Source: Neonectria sp. B-13 (Eukaryota; Ascomycota; Sordariomycetes; Hypocreales; Nectriaceae). From it: DNA of 64,000 bases. The DNA lies in assembly GCA_002682825.1 (NCBI GenBank), contig NOKP01000003.1, positions 1-64,000 of the forward strand. The letters run 5' to 3'. The translations under genes were made by a program, and so were the position numbers. The stretch's first letter is position 1. Every line of letters begins with the position of its first letter. Of this stretch, positions 23,101 to 35,716 are shown piece by piece. The notes under the pieces were generated by a model, which made no database searches, was not told the DNA's origin, and saw nothing but the letters and a program-made list of their open reading frames with translations.

Positions 23101-26100
23101 GCAGGAAAGAAGTCCAAGACACACTTGAGCACACTAATGGCGTTCCTGATGTGCATCCACTCCGCACCCTCGAGACAGGATCGGAGGGCCATGTTCAGGT
23201 TTTTGTGCCAGCGAAACAGCATATCCTTAAACTGGGCATGGTCGACAAAAGTGAGTGGTTTCCCGTTCTCGTCGACCGTCAGGGCAAATCCGAGACGAGG
23301 TTGCTCAATAGGACCTTTGCCCTCCTTCTCGTATGCACCGAGACGAGGCTGGTGGTCCCTGGAGGATTTGGTATCCTTTTCGTTCGGGACAGGGGCGTTC
23401 TTATGCCACCTCGACAGATCCTCCAAGATGAGTTTCAAGAAACGTCCCAGATACTCGGCCTCCATAACGGTAGAGGTGAAGATCAGGGCCCGTAACCTAT
23501 TTGCGTTGAAAAGTCGGTCGTAAAGAGACATAAGCTTGAAGCCGGGTGCGTTCCATTCATGAAGAGCCTTGATGAACCGGTAGGTGTATTCGGCATCGGC
23601 GGTGGACAAAAGCATTCGAGGAATGAAGCACTGTTCGAGCAAGATATCCGAAATGGCATCCGGCTTGGCCCGTGGCTCGGGGAAGGACGACTGAAACTGC
23701 TTGCTTAGGAAGAACTTCCACTTACCTTGGCGAAGCAGATGCTCGCCACATTCCTCAGACAGTCCGATCTGGAGCTGCATAAGCTCCTTCCTCTTCTCCA
23801 TCTTGCGTTCTTGGCCTCTTCGTGACATGTCGCTCCGGTCACGGGAAACAGCGATCTCCTCGCTCTTGAGGCGCTCTTTCTCCTGTTTGTAGATCTTATC
23901 GGGGCAGAAGAGATCTCCCAGCTGAAGCGCCCAGAAAATGACATAAAGGTCGGGAGTGATCTTCTGCCAGGCTTCTGGTCGAACAGAGTCCTGAATGGAA
24001 TCTACAATGGGTTGCAAAGCAGCCTTGATCATTGAAGAGTCGTCGGGTTTCTGCGACTGTTTAGGATTAGTTGTCGAGTCGAGCGCCGGTGAGTTCTGAG
24101 CGCCCACCTGTTCGTCGGTTGTCACAACGTCCATGCCGGTGTCACCAGCTCCAGGTGTAGCTTTTGTGCCAACCATCGCAACATCGCCCTCCTTGTCCGT
24201 GCTTGTTTGGGAAGATTGGGTCTTCTCCTTGTTTTCCTCTAGTTTCTTGGGTTTCCAAGGGAACATGCGATGCGCGAGACTAGACCTTCCGATGAGGAAG
24301 GCTAGGGTCGTGTCTAGGCCGTAAGCTCTCATGAGTTCGGTGATTGATGGCACAAGAGCGTCGAAAGCAGCTGGCTCCATATTGCTCCAGAGCAGATCGA
24401 GATACTTGATTAAAATCTGATGAGAATCATCAATCATTGACGAAAGATACTTGATGTGCGCCTCGTCTTCAGGCACCTGGAATAGCGCCGCCTGTCGATA
24501 CTGCGTAAGATTGATGAGAAGCTGAGCAGCAAGCTTCGATTCGGTAAGTGCCTGAATTAGTCGTTTTGAGCTTTTGACGTTTTCGTAGCGCCTGTCTTGG
24601 CCACGGATCAGAGTGTGGCGTCGCAGATATTGACCTCCAGCCATTGAAAGCACCTGGTGATCTGTGAAATCCACAGAGTCCACAATACCACCCATCGAGG
24701 AGATGAGTTCTTTGAGAATGATCAAGTCGGTAGAATTGCCCTTTAATAGCTGGTTGTTGACATACTGAAGGACGGGCGTGGCATTCAGGTTGGTGTATCT
24801 TCTGAAGACCCTGCCAGAGAATCTCGACAAAGCCTGAAGCCATTTACTGGTGGTGAGAGCATGGTCGGCCTGAGTGCGGCTCCTGGACTTGCCGAGAGAG
24901 CTCATCAATGACCAGACAAGAACGTCGTATGAGAGGTCCGTGAAGTACTTCGCACACTCGACGAATGCGTCGATCAGGTTGGGATAGGACTCGAGCTGTT
25001 CAAAGGCAACCCTGAAAACAATGCCAGGAGACGAGTAGCTAATCTTGGCAAGTTGTTTCGCCATCTCGCTCAAATTCGTTAGCGACACACGTTTCATGGT
25101 ACCGCGAGTCTCTGATGTTGCTCGTGCGAATGCTGCTTTCATGGCGGGTAGTCGGGAGATCTGACCCTCAAACCATTCCGCATACATTGAGTAACGGGTG
25201 GTAATTGGGTAGTGTCTGACGAGATCCCAAATTGCGTTGACGACCGAGGCATTGGCCTTGGTGTAGCTAAGCGCGGGCAACAGCAATCTCCGAACAAGAT
25301 CATGCCAGCGAGTCATATTTGCTTCCGACTTGTCCTCGGCAAGACTCTTTGCACCAATTCTTGCAAGTTTCGTAAGCAAAGCCTCGTCCTTGCCGATGTT
25401 GAGGCCAGAAATGTTGAGAAGGGTTCCACAGAGTGTGAAGATGTCGTCCACCGTTTGACAGATGGGAATATTGTCTGCCCACTCGTCCCAGTAATAACGA
25501 TAGTTCATAGACTCGTTCATGTCGCTTTTGTCGGGGAAGGGCCACCTAAGAGCTTTGCGAGTCGTCAACCTGTTGAGCCGGACGCTGCCCTTGGGAAGAC
25601 CGGACTGATCGAAATCAGGGACCAATTTGGTCGGGCATTCGGCTTCACCGACAGGGACAGGCCGACTATCGTTGAAGACTTTGTCGACGGAGTAGTGAAG
25701 AATCCGGTGAATCCGGTCCATAACTTCGGGGAATGCCTCAGGAATCCAAGGGAACCGACCCAAGATAAACAAGGACTCGGGGAGGGCGCCGATAGTTAGG
25801 AGTTGAGTGAGCAAAGAGACCTTCTGTTCTAGAGGCTCTGGTAATTTGTCCTTGTCAGCCGCCTCTGCTGCGGCATCCTTTTGCTCAGAGTCGGTCTTCT
25901 TCGGGAGGTCGCGTCGGGGGAGACCCGTCAAAGCTGGGCTATCGTCATCTCCCTGAGGAAGAACACCGGCCATGAGGAGAGCATTCATAGCGCCACCCCG
26001 CGTCGTCTTTTGCTGCTCTTCGAGCTTCTTCATTTCCTTTTCGCGAATTCCTTCCATTTCCTCGTCAGGCGGAGACAGGTGGGGGTAGAGATCGGTCATG

Positions 26101-27620
26101 GAAATGAAGCCAATCTTGATGAGAAGAGCGGCGAGGTAGAGTAGGTTAGCAGGCAAAACGTCGGCTTCTCCTCGAGCATCGGAGTTATAGAATCGAAGCT
26201 TGAAGCCAAGAAGCTGCGCAGCCGTCCTGTTACCTGAGGGTGGAAGAGTCTTAGTCTCCTCTACCCAGTGACGTTCAATCTCGGCAACGCCCTCCTCGCC
26301 TTCAGCGCCATTGGTGAAGGTGAGTTGTTGGGCGTCTGAATCGGCGACTTGTCGACCGCCTAGCTCAAAGAACGCACTGAGGTGAACCTCTCGTGCACGT
26401 TCCCAGAATGCCGTGTCTCGCGCCAGTGTCTTCTGAAGGATGATCTCCTCGTCCTCCTCGGATGCCAGCCAACTGGGATATTCGGGAGATGCCCAGAGAG
26501 GTAGACCGCCGGTGAATACGGCAGGGCTAAATTTGAGGTGTGATCGAGGCCACCAGGAGCTGACGCGGAAGAACTTGACAAAGAACTTGAACTGTTTGAT
26601 CAATACGGCTGCTGCAACATCCAGAGTAACATCGAGTACTCTGCCCACATCCAGGTCGAATGTTCCGATCAAGGCCTTGACACGTTCAAATGTCTGCTCG
26701 GCCATCTCGGGTGGTGGGGGCGAGACACTGCTCGTAGTAAAAAGCTCGGTGATGAGTTTCGAATAGCCCTCAGTTTCCTCTCGAAGCAAGTTGTAGTTGG
26801 CTTGTCTATAGAGAAGGTTTGTCGCCTGCTTGATGCCTAGCTTCGCAAAGTTATCTCTGATAAGCCCCAGCTGTTGTAGAACCTGTGCGTCGAGGACCTG
26901 TCGCATAAGGGCTGGAGACACGCCGGTAGCGATGAGGAATTCGCGAAGCGTAGGCCGGAATATGGCTGGCTCATTGTCCATGACGATCGATAGGGAATCA
27001 AGCAAGAGAGTATGGGGTGCGAACGCGTAAGAATCCTTAATCATCTCTGACGTCTCGTCACCAATCATCTCTTTGACGCATGCACCGGCATCGGATGGCG
27101 TAAGTCGGGCTTCGACGACGGCATGGATGAACTCCTGGAACAGACTCGAAAGCTCGGTAATGTCGACGTCTTCGCGCGACTGTTTGCCGTGCTGGACAAT
27201 CTCATCCCGTCCGCGTTCGGCCCAGGTGCTCATCTTCTCGTCTGTGAGATTATCATAGCGGTAGTTCGACCGGACCGGGGAGGCTGGTCTCAAGACCGGC
27301 TGTGGAGCAGGCATTTTGGACGGTTGTGTAGGAGGAGGTGGTGGTGGAGGCGGCGGAGGAGGGTTGGAACTGGGTCGTCGTTGAGCTGGTGATGGGTTTG
27401 ACTGGTGGTTTTGCTGATGATTCGATTGATGGTTTGGGTGGGCTCTGCCGAGGTTTTGCGATGAATCGCGACGGTTCATGACGCGATGGCCTCTGCCGCG
27501 TCCACGTCCGGAGCCATCGTCGCGGTCGTGCTGGCCCATGGCTGTATCTCCGGGGCGATGCGGCGAAGATCTACCTCCTTCGACGGACAAACGGTCGGGT
27601 CTCTTGCGCTTCGGAGGCAT
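20191..27620 (-). CDS. THO2: THO complex subunit 2 (mRNA export/transcription elongation)
   Basis: Three exons (22908-27620, 22780-22859, 20191-22729) encode 2443 residues, within the size range of filamentous fungal THO2. The first exon (1571 codons) carries the helical THOC2 N-terminal and central regions. Recognisable stretches include the segment around AFVECAKYFTDLSYDVLVWSL and the later AEYLGRFLKLILEDLSRWH. The 80-nt second exon encodes VGASQNEAEKLSNLRPTAAEF, the expected junction after the last folded segment. The long third exon is a disordered, highly charged tail (RE/RD, RG and SR-like repeats) likely to bind RNA. THO packages nascent mRNA and couples elongation to TREX export. It diverges from MET2 over 950 bp. 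Confidence 0.92.
22240..22400 (-). repeat. Arg-Glu/Arg-Asp codon repeat in the THO2 tail
   Basis: Degenerate 9-12 bp units encode alternating REP, RDP and REV triplets for roughly 50 residues. This is a charged low-complexity segment inside the third exon of THO2. Confidence 0.75.
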
Positions 27621-28570
27621 GGCTCTCGAGGTTCGTGACGGAGCGATGATTATCTCATTGGCGGGTCGGCTGGCCTAGCGGTCGCGAAAGAGAGGTCGCC
27701 TACTGATAGACTAAAACGAGGGAGTGAGTCGGTGATGGTGGAAGGACGGAGTGAGGTTGGTTGGGGACTACCTCTCGGGTGGTGCAGCGACAACGCGAAA
27801 AAGAATGACTTTTGGGGACAAAGGAGTTCCGGGAAGAGGAAAAGCTGCTGGCAAGGGAATGAATCTGAAAGAAAACGAAACAAGAGCGGTCGGTCGCGCA
27901 CGTTAAGGCGAGCGTGTGTTGCTTCAGCTGGGTGCGCCCGTGTCGAAACCGTCAACCGAATGGCGATTCTCGCGTTTGGCGATGTGATGCGGCAAGAGTT
28001 CACCTGCGAAAGAAGCTCCCTCAGATGTCACGGCGGTTTGGCAGCCTCACTGGGGAGACCGTGGTGACAAGGCTGCCACTGCTATGAGCTAAGGCAAACG
28101 GGACAGTTGTGCACGGACCATCGCCGCGTCGATGGATTGGTACGTACCTTTCGACGTCCGTCTCCTCCGTTCCGCTCCGTTTCGGCACCCCTTCACCACG
28201 TCACGTGACTCTGCCTCTGCTGCTTTGGGCTTTGGACCCGTCAGACACAGACTTCCGACTACCGGACCAAGGCGCCGATTGGCTGAGTCAGAAACACTCC
28301 TGGAGACGGCGAGAATTACGCCATCGCAAGGACGGGGTTTTTTCTCTCCAAACTCGCTGGAACATAGTTTCCTGTTTAGATTCGAGCTGAGACTGACTAG
28401 AAGCTTACTATCTGCTTGGGTCCAGTTTTTTTGAAGTCAGACACCCCTGGGTTCTTTGACTAGAAGATCCAGAGCTCGTCTTGTCTTGCCACACTCCTCC
28501 CTGCCTCGGCAACTATCTATATACGCTCTGCCAACGACTGTCCCGCGGATAGAAAGGACGCAGCTGCACC
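27621..28570. other. Divergent promoter THO2 / MET2
   Basis: 950 bp between the two start codons with no convincing ORF. It contains the TCACGTGA palindrome listed separately and C/T-rich stretches. Confidence 0.7.
28201..28208. promoter_or_regulatory. TCACGTGA palindromic E-box (candidate bHLH/Cbf1-type sulphur-control site)
   Basis: A perfect palindrome TCACGTGA lies 363 bp upstream of the MET2 start codon and about 580 bp from the THO2 start. In budding yeast TCACGTG recruits Cbf1-Met4 to MET genes. Filamentous fungi mainly use bZIP sulphur regulators with a different site, so function here is inferred. The same octamer also occurs at 54821 near ADA2. Confidence 0.4.
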
Positions 28571-30230
28571 ATGGCCCAAGAGACGATCGCCAATGGCGGC
28601 TCGCGGAAGCAATACGGTCAGTACTCCCTCTTGTCTTGTCCTTGTTCCATGCCTTATATCGTCCTTGAAAGCCGAGTGGCTATGTTTCCCCAAGCTTGCG
28701 CGCAATGCCAGTTGTTATAGACAAGACCGGTGGCTGAATACCTGTAAGAAAGAACGCAATCTCAACCTGAGAACCCGTTTGCGACTCTCATCCCCGATCA
28801 GCAAATAGCGATTGTCCCCGAGTTCACGCTTGAGTCCGGGGAGACCCTCCACAACCTCCCTGTCGCATACACGACCAGGGGCAAGCTCAACAGCGCGGGC
28901 GACAATGCTATGGTCATCTGCCATGCGCTCACTGGCAGCGCCGACGTGAGCGACTGGTGGGGTCCGTTGCTTGGAGGACCCGGCCGCGCCTTTGATACCT
29001 CGCGGTTCTTCATTGTCTGTATGAACAGTCTGGGCAGCCCGTACGGCTCTGCAAGTCCGGTCACGGCCAAGGATAACGACCCTAGCAAGGATCGCTACGG
29101 GCCCGAGTTCCCCCTCACGACCATCCGTGATGATGTCAAGTAAGTCGGCACGAGCTGGTCAGTGAACCCACGTGCTAACTGCCCGCAGCCTTCACAGACT
29201 CGTCCTGGATGACTTGGGTGTCAAGCAGATTGCCGCCGTTATCGGAGGATCCCTGGGCGGCATGTTCGTCCTGGAGTGGGCCTACTTTGGCAAGGACTAC
29301 ATCCGATGTGTCGTTCCCATCGCCACCTCCAGCAGACACAGCGCCTGGGGCATCAGCTGGGGCGAGGCTCAACGGCAGAGTATCTACGCGGATCCCAAGT
29401 ATGACGATGGATACTATCCCTTCGACGACCCGCCGTCGACCGGACTGGGTGCGGCCCGCATGTCGGCGCTGCTAACCTACCGAAGTCGCAACTCGTTCGA
29501 ATCCCGCTTCGGCCGCAACATCCCCGATGCTTCCAAAGTGCAGACCATCCGGGAGCGGCCGCAGCCGACCACGCCGTCCGAGGCGCACTTCAACATCCAC
29601 AACGACGGCCATATTGTGAAGCGCAAGACGCGATCGCGCGACAACAGTGCGAGCGCAACTCCCAATGGGACGACTGCCTCTCCAGCCGCTGAGACGGTTA
29701 CCGACGTGGCGGATCCGCAGTTCCACGGTCCCAACAAGGGAGGCCTCACCGGCAGCGATTCGCTGCCGACCTCCACGTACTTCTCGGCTCAGTCCTACCT
29801 GCGTTACCAGGGTGGCAAGTTCGTGAAGCGTTTCGACAGCAATTGCTACATCGCCATGACCCGCAAGCTGGACACGCACGACGTATCAAGGAACCGGGCG
29901 GGCAGCATCGCCGAGGCGCTGGCCATGATCGAGCAGCCAACTTTGGTGCTGGGCATCGAGAGCGACGGCCTGTTCACGTTTGCGGAGCAGGAAGAGATCG
30001 CAGAGCACATCAAGGACGCGCGACTGGAGCGGATCGACAGCCCCGAGGGCCACGATGCGTTCCTGTTGCAGTTTGAGCAGGTCAACAACTATATCCTCGG
30101 GTTCCTCCGGGAGGTGCTACCAGACATTATGAACAAGGACGGTGGCGCGCCCGAGGAGGCCGCAGTGGGACAATTGACCAAGTCGAGCACCTTTGGGGAA
30201 GCCGAGGTGGACGACATCACCGCTTGGTGA
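28571..30230 (+). CDS. MET2: Homoserine O-acetyltransferase
   Basis: Three exons (28571-28616, 28749-29139, 29189-30230) give 492 residues. The enzyme transfers acetyl from acetyl-CoA to L-homoserine, feeding methionine synthesis. It has the alpha/beta-hydrolase fold: the nucleophile Ser167 in GGSLGGM, Asp405 in ESDGLF and His434 in PEGHDAF form the catalytic triad. The early segment ICHALTGSADVSDWW is also typical of the family. A charged, Ser/Thr-rich insertion of about 90 residues between the lid and the second half of the fold is usual for fungal enzymes. The acceptor of intron 1 (28748) was chosen because it is the one that keeps frame with the GT at 28617; the N-terminal 25 residues are the least certain part. 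Confidence 0.93.
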
Positions 30231-33200
30231 ACGCAACGCAACATGACGAAAGGCAAGGCATGATGAAGGAGTTGGGACGTCCAAAACTGCAGGTATTGCC
30301 TTGGTTAGTGGAGAGGTAGAGGAGAAGAAAAATAAAATGGAATGGTCGTCTACAGGAATCTTTGCTATCCTAGGTCCGTGAATGGGGCACAACTAACTGC
30401 CCCTTTCAATGAACCCTTCGCTTCGAGTGAGATAAAGAGATGCTAAAACACGAATATGTCGGGATGATCGGTACTGCCGTCCTACCTTGATCATACGACA
30501 CATCATCGAAGCAGTATGGTTTGATGAGGTTAGCGGATTATCGGTGATGGTAAGGTAGACCTCGAACCAGGTATTTGGTCCTTATACAACCTTGTAAACA
30601 TCTTAGCTTTGTATCCTAGTCCTGGGAATGTCTTCAGCCTCGTATACAAACCATATGGGATTAAGGGCAATAATTTTGGGTTCCCGAATGTCAGTAACTC
30701 GGCCCCCAAGTCGACCATCCTGAGTCTTTCGCACTTCGACTTGGTCTTCTCGTCCAAAGTCGAACTTAGTGTTCAGAGAGTGCCATATGACCACTACCCA
30801 GACTCTTGAAGGATCCTAAGAACACCTAGCAGGCTGTACCTTTCTTGTTGAACATTATTCTCTGTTACACTGAAGAGCTAGGCGTAAACATTATGGCGTC
30901 AGGGAAGCATTGAGCTCCTAGCTTATGGAACTCCATAAACGTACGCTGTTGTTCATCGAGCTTCCCACGGGAACGGACAGCCTACCGCCGGGAGGGGGGG
31001 TTAGACATAAGCCACCAACCAATACGACACATCAAAGCCAACGCCGGGCAACTCGTAGATCGGTGACAGATTAGGTTGGTCAATAGCGAGGCACGTCTGC
31101 TTATCAGGAGCACAGACGTCCGAGAATCGTACACAACGCCCGACGATGCGGGGAAGAAGGCCATTGTTTGCTGGGGCGATGGCATGGTTTCATTTCTCAA
31201 ACTAGTCGGCCTGATGATGGCTTTAGCTGCGTTTCCTCATCTCCACATCCCACGCTCTCCCACGGGATGACGGTCCGCACGTCGGAGCCTCGGAGGCTAA
31301 GCAGCCTGCAGCCGAACCTTTTGATGTGAATCTAGGGAGCCGGTGGCCTAGAACTGGAATAAAGATAACGACAGATACGGTGGCCCAGGGAAGGTGCCAT
31401 GGGCGCTGCAGTTGTCCAGATGCCTATTTGGTCTTGGCCGCTGCTCTGAATGGAGGCACACCGAGACTGAATGGGACGGCCTCCGTGGGGCGAGGATACA
31501 GGCTCGGGCAATCGGGAGGCCCGGTGGTCTCGACGTTCAATGCCATTTTGCTCATTTTCTATGGGAGCACACGTGCGTGTTCTGTAACAGCCGCAAGACA
31601 CCGGGAAGCGATATGATCCAGACACAGCACGGGATGACGAGACGTGTGGGCCAACACAATCTAAGCCGCGCAACTTCAAGTAGTCGGTGTAGACAGTCAA
31701 CTAATATTTTACGTCAAGAACCGCATCATAGACATTGACTGAGCGGAACGCGCCAATCCGGTTGGGCAACGACAAGTCAGCGATGGTATGGACGTGTCCA
31801 TGCGCAAAGACCAGCAAAGGCGCTCTGCTGCGCGAGCGTTTCGAGGCCGGTCCGGTTCTTGTCGTTGTCATTATTCGTCAGCAACCAGCGAAGTAAAGCC
31901 GGTGCCGACTCCAATCACGGCGATGTCCGACTTGTTGCGACACGTTCCCCGAGAAAACGTGACGGGCCTCGAGCTGACCATTGCGTCGCGTGCCATCCAT
32001 CTTGCCTTTTGGCGTGCTCGCTATGATAGATTTCGTAGGGCAATATATTTGCGACTGGATATGTCTGCTTTGACCTCACACTTGGGCTTGGTCACGATTG
32101 GGTGTTACGTGGGAGCTCACTGAAGGCATAAAACGGCCCAGTCATGGCCTGGCGGGCTCGTTCATGCAGCAGCGCGGGTGGCTCAAGGCCGATCTGTAGG
32201 CGTGAAACCGCGGGATCACGATGCGCAGATCAATCACGGCAAGACGAAGTGAGCGACGATGTTCAAGACCTGGCTTTGGTTTGAGGAGACAAGACAACGT
32301 CAAGTCGTGTGTGGGGACGAGGAGTCGGGTCAGGGGGCGTAAGCTACACGTGGATGACCGATTGGCTGTGTTTGGGATGTAAGTTAAGGCCCCTGTCGAT
32401 ACAGAGAGATGCTGAGACGTGAGACATGAACGAGAGAGGAAAGCGGGCTATTCGCGAGCGATCGTTCGCAGGCCAGCCACGAATCGCATTCCTCACCGAG
32501 GCGAGCATGACGCTGAACCAAGTGTGTCTCTCGGTATGGTGTCGTCCCGGGGCTGTGGTTTTAGGCCCTTGTCGTCAAGACACATGCATGGAGTACTATG
32601 CACGAATGCAGAATACGGTTATGGCTGTAGAGTCAGATCAGGCGTCTCATCTTGAAAGAAACCGGCAGGGATCCAGAGCTGCTGTCATCAGACCAGCCAG
32701 CGCCTCTCGCACATGCATCCATCGGAGGCTGAGCGCGGAGGTTTAGGCCGCCGGCGGGGACGAGAAGCTGCGTGGAATATGTACCAGGGAGTGAAGCCAA
32801 GAGAACGCCCAGGCCGCTATTGTGTGAAATGGCCCTCAGGTCAGCTGTAAGCATTTGACTTAGGTAATTAGGGGTGTTTCACCGGGCGATGGGTCATGGC
32901 GCAGCTGGGATCTGAAGAGTTCCATCCGCAGAGGAGGAGTGTGCTGGACCCGTCGGCGATGCGACAAGGCTGGCACGACCCGGCTGGCTGGGATGAGGCT
33001 TGCTTTGGAGGTAGATTGTGTGTGATTGTGTGTGCACCCATAGTTCCATACGTGCTTGAATGCGTGTGTGCGTGTGCTGGGTTGTTCGGAGGCACGATCC
33101 GACTGCATCCAGCATCCGCTATCCGACATCTGCCATGAGTCGGCGCCGAGAATAGGCAATGCGATGATACGATGTGTACCAATGCCCAGGCTGCTGCTAA

Positions 33201-33802
33201 GCCGCCAGGGTATGGTGTTTACGTACAGCAAAGTCCCACCTTGGGGAGTTGCAGTACGTAAAGGTATTGGTTTTGGCCTGCCGCACTACCCGTCTAGTAT
33301 TTCGTACGTTTCCGTACTACCGTATGCCCTCGGTGACACAGTTGGGCAATCAAAGGGGACAAGAAGCGAGAGAGTCAGATTAGCAAGTTAGGTAATGAAT
33401 GAATGACATTTGGGGAAGCGTTGAAAGAGAGAAATCCGAGTCGCCCCATTGGGCGGAGGGTCAACGTCAATAGGGGTGTGGCTATTTCCGCGGAGGTCAG
33501 GCAGATCTGCAGCGATTGAGGAGATTTAGTCATCAAGCGAACACGCGGAATGCATGCGATTGTGTGCACGATTTGTGTCTTCCCGGTCCCGATGAAATTG
33601 ATGCATGGAAGCCTGGGTGGAAGAATAAAACCAGAGATGGAGCGAGGCATTGGATTCCATTGGATCAAAGCTCCCAGCTCCACGCTTCTGGAAGCCCAGC
33701 AGAAAGACAAAAAAGAACCGAGGAACCCTCCGGGGGACCAAACGGGTAGGTGCCTCCACTGAGTCTTAGTGGGCACTTGGTCGCCGGACCACTGAAGAGC
33801 CA

Positions 33803-34006
33803 CTAGGCAGCCTCCCGGGACGGGGTGGCCACAAGTTTTGCAGGGGCCGTACCTTTGAAGTCGGGTTGTTGTTGGGTGAATTCGTCGAGGTTAGCTGGGC
33901 CGCCGGCCACTGCAACGTCGCCTGGAAAAGGGATGGCGCACGCACGCCCTACACCTCCTCTCATGATGACGAATCGATTCCCTGGAGGTTTAGCCCAGGT
34001 GGACAT
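33803..34006 (-). CDS. Possible small protein or exon, unrecognised (67 codons)
   Basis: An ATG-started 67-codon frame with a protein-like composition (Gly/Ala/Pro-rich, including PPGNRFVIMRGGVGRA). A CAG resembling a splice acceptor sits immediately before the ATG, so it could be an internal exon. I recognise no family and can see no partner exons with certainty. It may well be chance. Confidence 0.15.
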   Translation of the reverse strand: MSTWAKPPGNRFVIMRGGVGRACAIPFPGDVAVAGGPANLDEFTQQQPDFKGTAPAKLVATPSREAA

Positions 34007-34712
34007 CTGTGCTGGATGTGTCTTCGTAGTACGGATGACATGGGACCTGCTTTGTTACGAGTTGTCGTGGCTGTGGCTTTGGTATTCTGCAAGGCACGAG
34101 ATCCAGCCAGTCAGCTGGCTATCGGAAAGATCCAGATGCACTTAGCAATGCTACTCTTAATTCTCGAGGACGAGTGCATCTCAGAATAAAGTCAAAAGTC
34201 TCCATTCCGGGGCTGGAAGAAGTTACCTTGGCGAGCGCCCGCGGGGTGTTGGGGTTGTCTCCCCAGCGCCGCCTGGCGTAAGAGGCTGGCCCCACTATGC
34301 CCCCGGCCAGCCACTGGGGTCTCAGTAAGCTTCGGTGGATTGACCCGGAGGTTGAAGAGGCGTTGCAATTGTTCCTTTGTAGTTTGCTATCCATAGTAAG
34401 ATTGCCCAGGTTGTTTGGCGCTTTGGCGTCCCGTGATGGGGGATGGGATTCTTGGGGAGAAACAGCTAGCTACTATGCAATCGGTCTTTAATGGAGGCTC
34501 CGTAAATGAGGCCGCTGCACGACAAGCGTTGGGTGGGCGGGCATCCACTGAGGAACTGGATCTCGTCTTCCCCTAGCAGATCCCTGCTGCGGCTACGCTC
34601 GATAGAGGAGGTGGGTTTTTTCTAGTGGGCTTCTCCCTCGACTTCCAGTGGCTCCGACTGGGTCTTACTGTCTGTTACAGTGGCCGCCCACTGACCCACT
34701 CCACTGCGATCT

Positions 34713-34800
34713 CCACCACCCACCCACCATGATCCACCAATGCACCATCCACCATCTGCCATCCACCATCCACCATCCGCTGCCCGCCCACCACCACTAC
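34713..34800 (+). repeat. CCACCATC / CCACC minisatellite-like repeat
   Basis: Imperfect 7-8 bp units (CCACCATC, CACCCACC, GCCATCCACC) recur about ten times in the probable promoter/leader of the phosphate transporter. Confidence 0.8.
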
Positions 34801-35314
34801 TCTACAGAGTTACAAACAGTATTACACTCTCTCCAATCCAGACGACGCCTCTTCTCCTCCTCTCCTCTCTTTTACACTTTGCTCCTCTATTGTCTCCGTT
34901 GTTGTATGGATCCTGGCAACGCATGGGGCTCTCATCCCTCCACTCCCCTCCAAGCTCGTCTTCTCCCGGCGACTTTCTCACATAGTAGTAAGAGGAATCC
35001 GACCAGCGTCGTTCCCTCATTCCCAAGGCCACACCCCATCTTGGACTTGTACTGTGCACACCCGCCTCCGTCTCCGTCTCCGCCTCCGCCTCCATCCACC
35101 ATCCCAATCTAGTATCCAAAACGCCTTTTGAACCCTCTTTCCGACCGACGACCGATCCGTCCATTCTCTCGCCTTCCGCAGCTGTCACCGTAACCACACT
35201 CCGTCACCTTCACCATCGCCTTCATCATCATCGCCTTCGCCTCGCCTTCGCCTGCGCCAACTACCGATCGACTTCTTCCCACCCGACGACTTTAAACCAC
35301 CGAGACCCTACTGG

Positions 35315-35542
35315 ATGCCGCTGACTCTCGCTCTTCTTCGTCCTCAACCTCGCCAAGAAAAAGTACCACGCCCTCCACCATCGCCATCCTGTCCACGGCT
35401 TTCAGCCTCTACGCCCCGGACCAAGTCCCCATTTTCGCCAGGCAGCAGACCATCTCCTCACTCGACATCCACGCGGCTCCCCCGGTTGGTCACCTCGACA
35501 GTTCCAGGCCCACGACTCCACGGCATTCAACGCCTACCTTGA
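35315..35542 (+). other. Candidate upstream ORF in the phosphate transporter leader
   Basis: A 75-codon ATG-started ORF ends 174 bp before the transporter ATG. If the transcript begins upstream of it, it would act as an uORF. The Ser/Pro/Thr-rich product looks like translated leader, not a conserved protein. Confidence 0.3.
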
Positions 35543-35716
35543 TGTCTATGGTGTCTATAGTGTCCGTCCATGTCGCCCTCAATCTGATCTGAGCCGAACC
35601 TCATCCCCAAACTCCGACCAAGACGACAAAGGCTTCGCCTTTCGCTACTAAGCGACTAATGTCGTGGCTCACGGTTATCTCTTCTCACGCTCCTCGCTCC
35701 CCATAACGCCTTCAAC

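Larger units (their letters stand above)
30231..35716. other. Large gene-poor interval upstream of the phosphate transporter
   Basis: 5.5 kb with no assignable gene. The left part (about 30400-31000) is more A/T-rich. The right part (34600-35700) is strongly C/T-rich with CCACCATC repeats and is probably promoter and 5' leader of the transporter. A short ORF at 33803-34006 (-) and a leader ORF at 35315-35542 are listed separately. Confidence 0.55.

Noticed and set aside
30550..30600. CTCGAACC box resembling a tRNA T-loop
   Set aside because: No matching acceptor, D or anticodon arms could be folded around it.
33375..33803. 142-codon minus-strand ORF
   Set aside because: No domain or conserved-looking segment; treated as chance.
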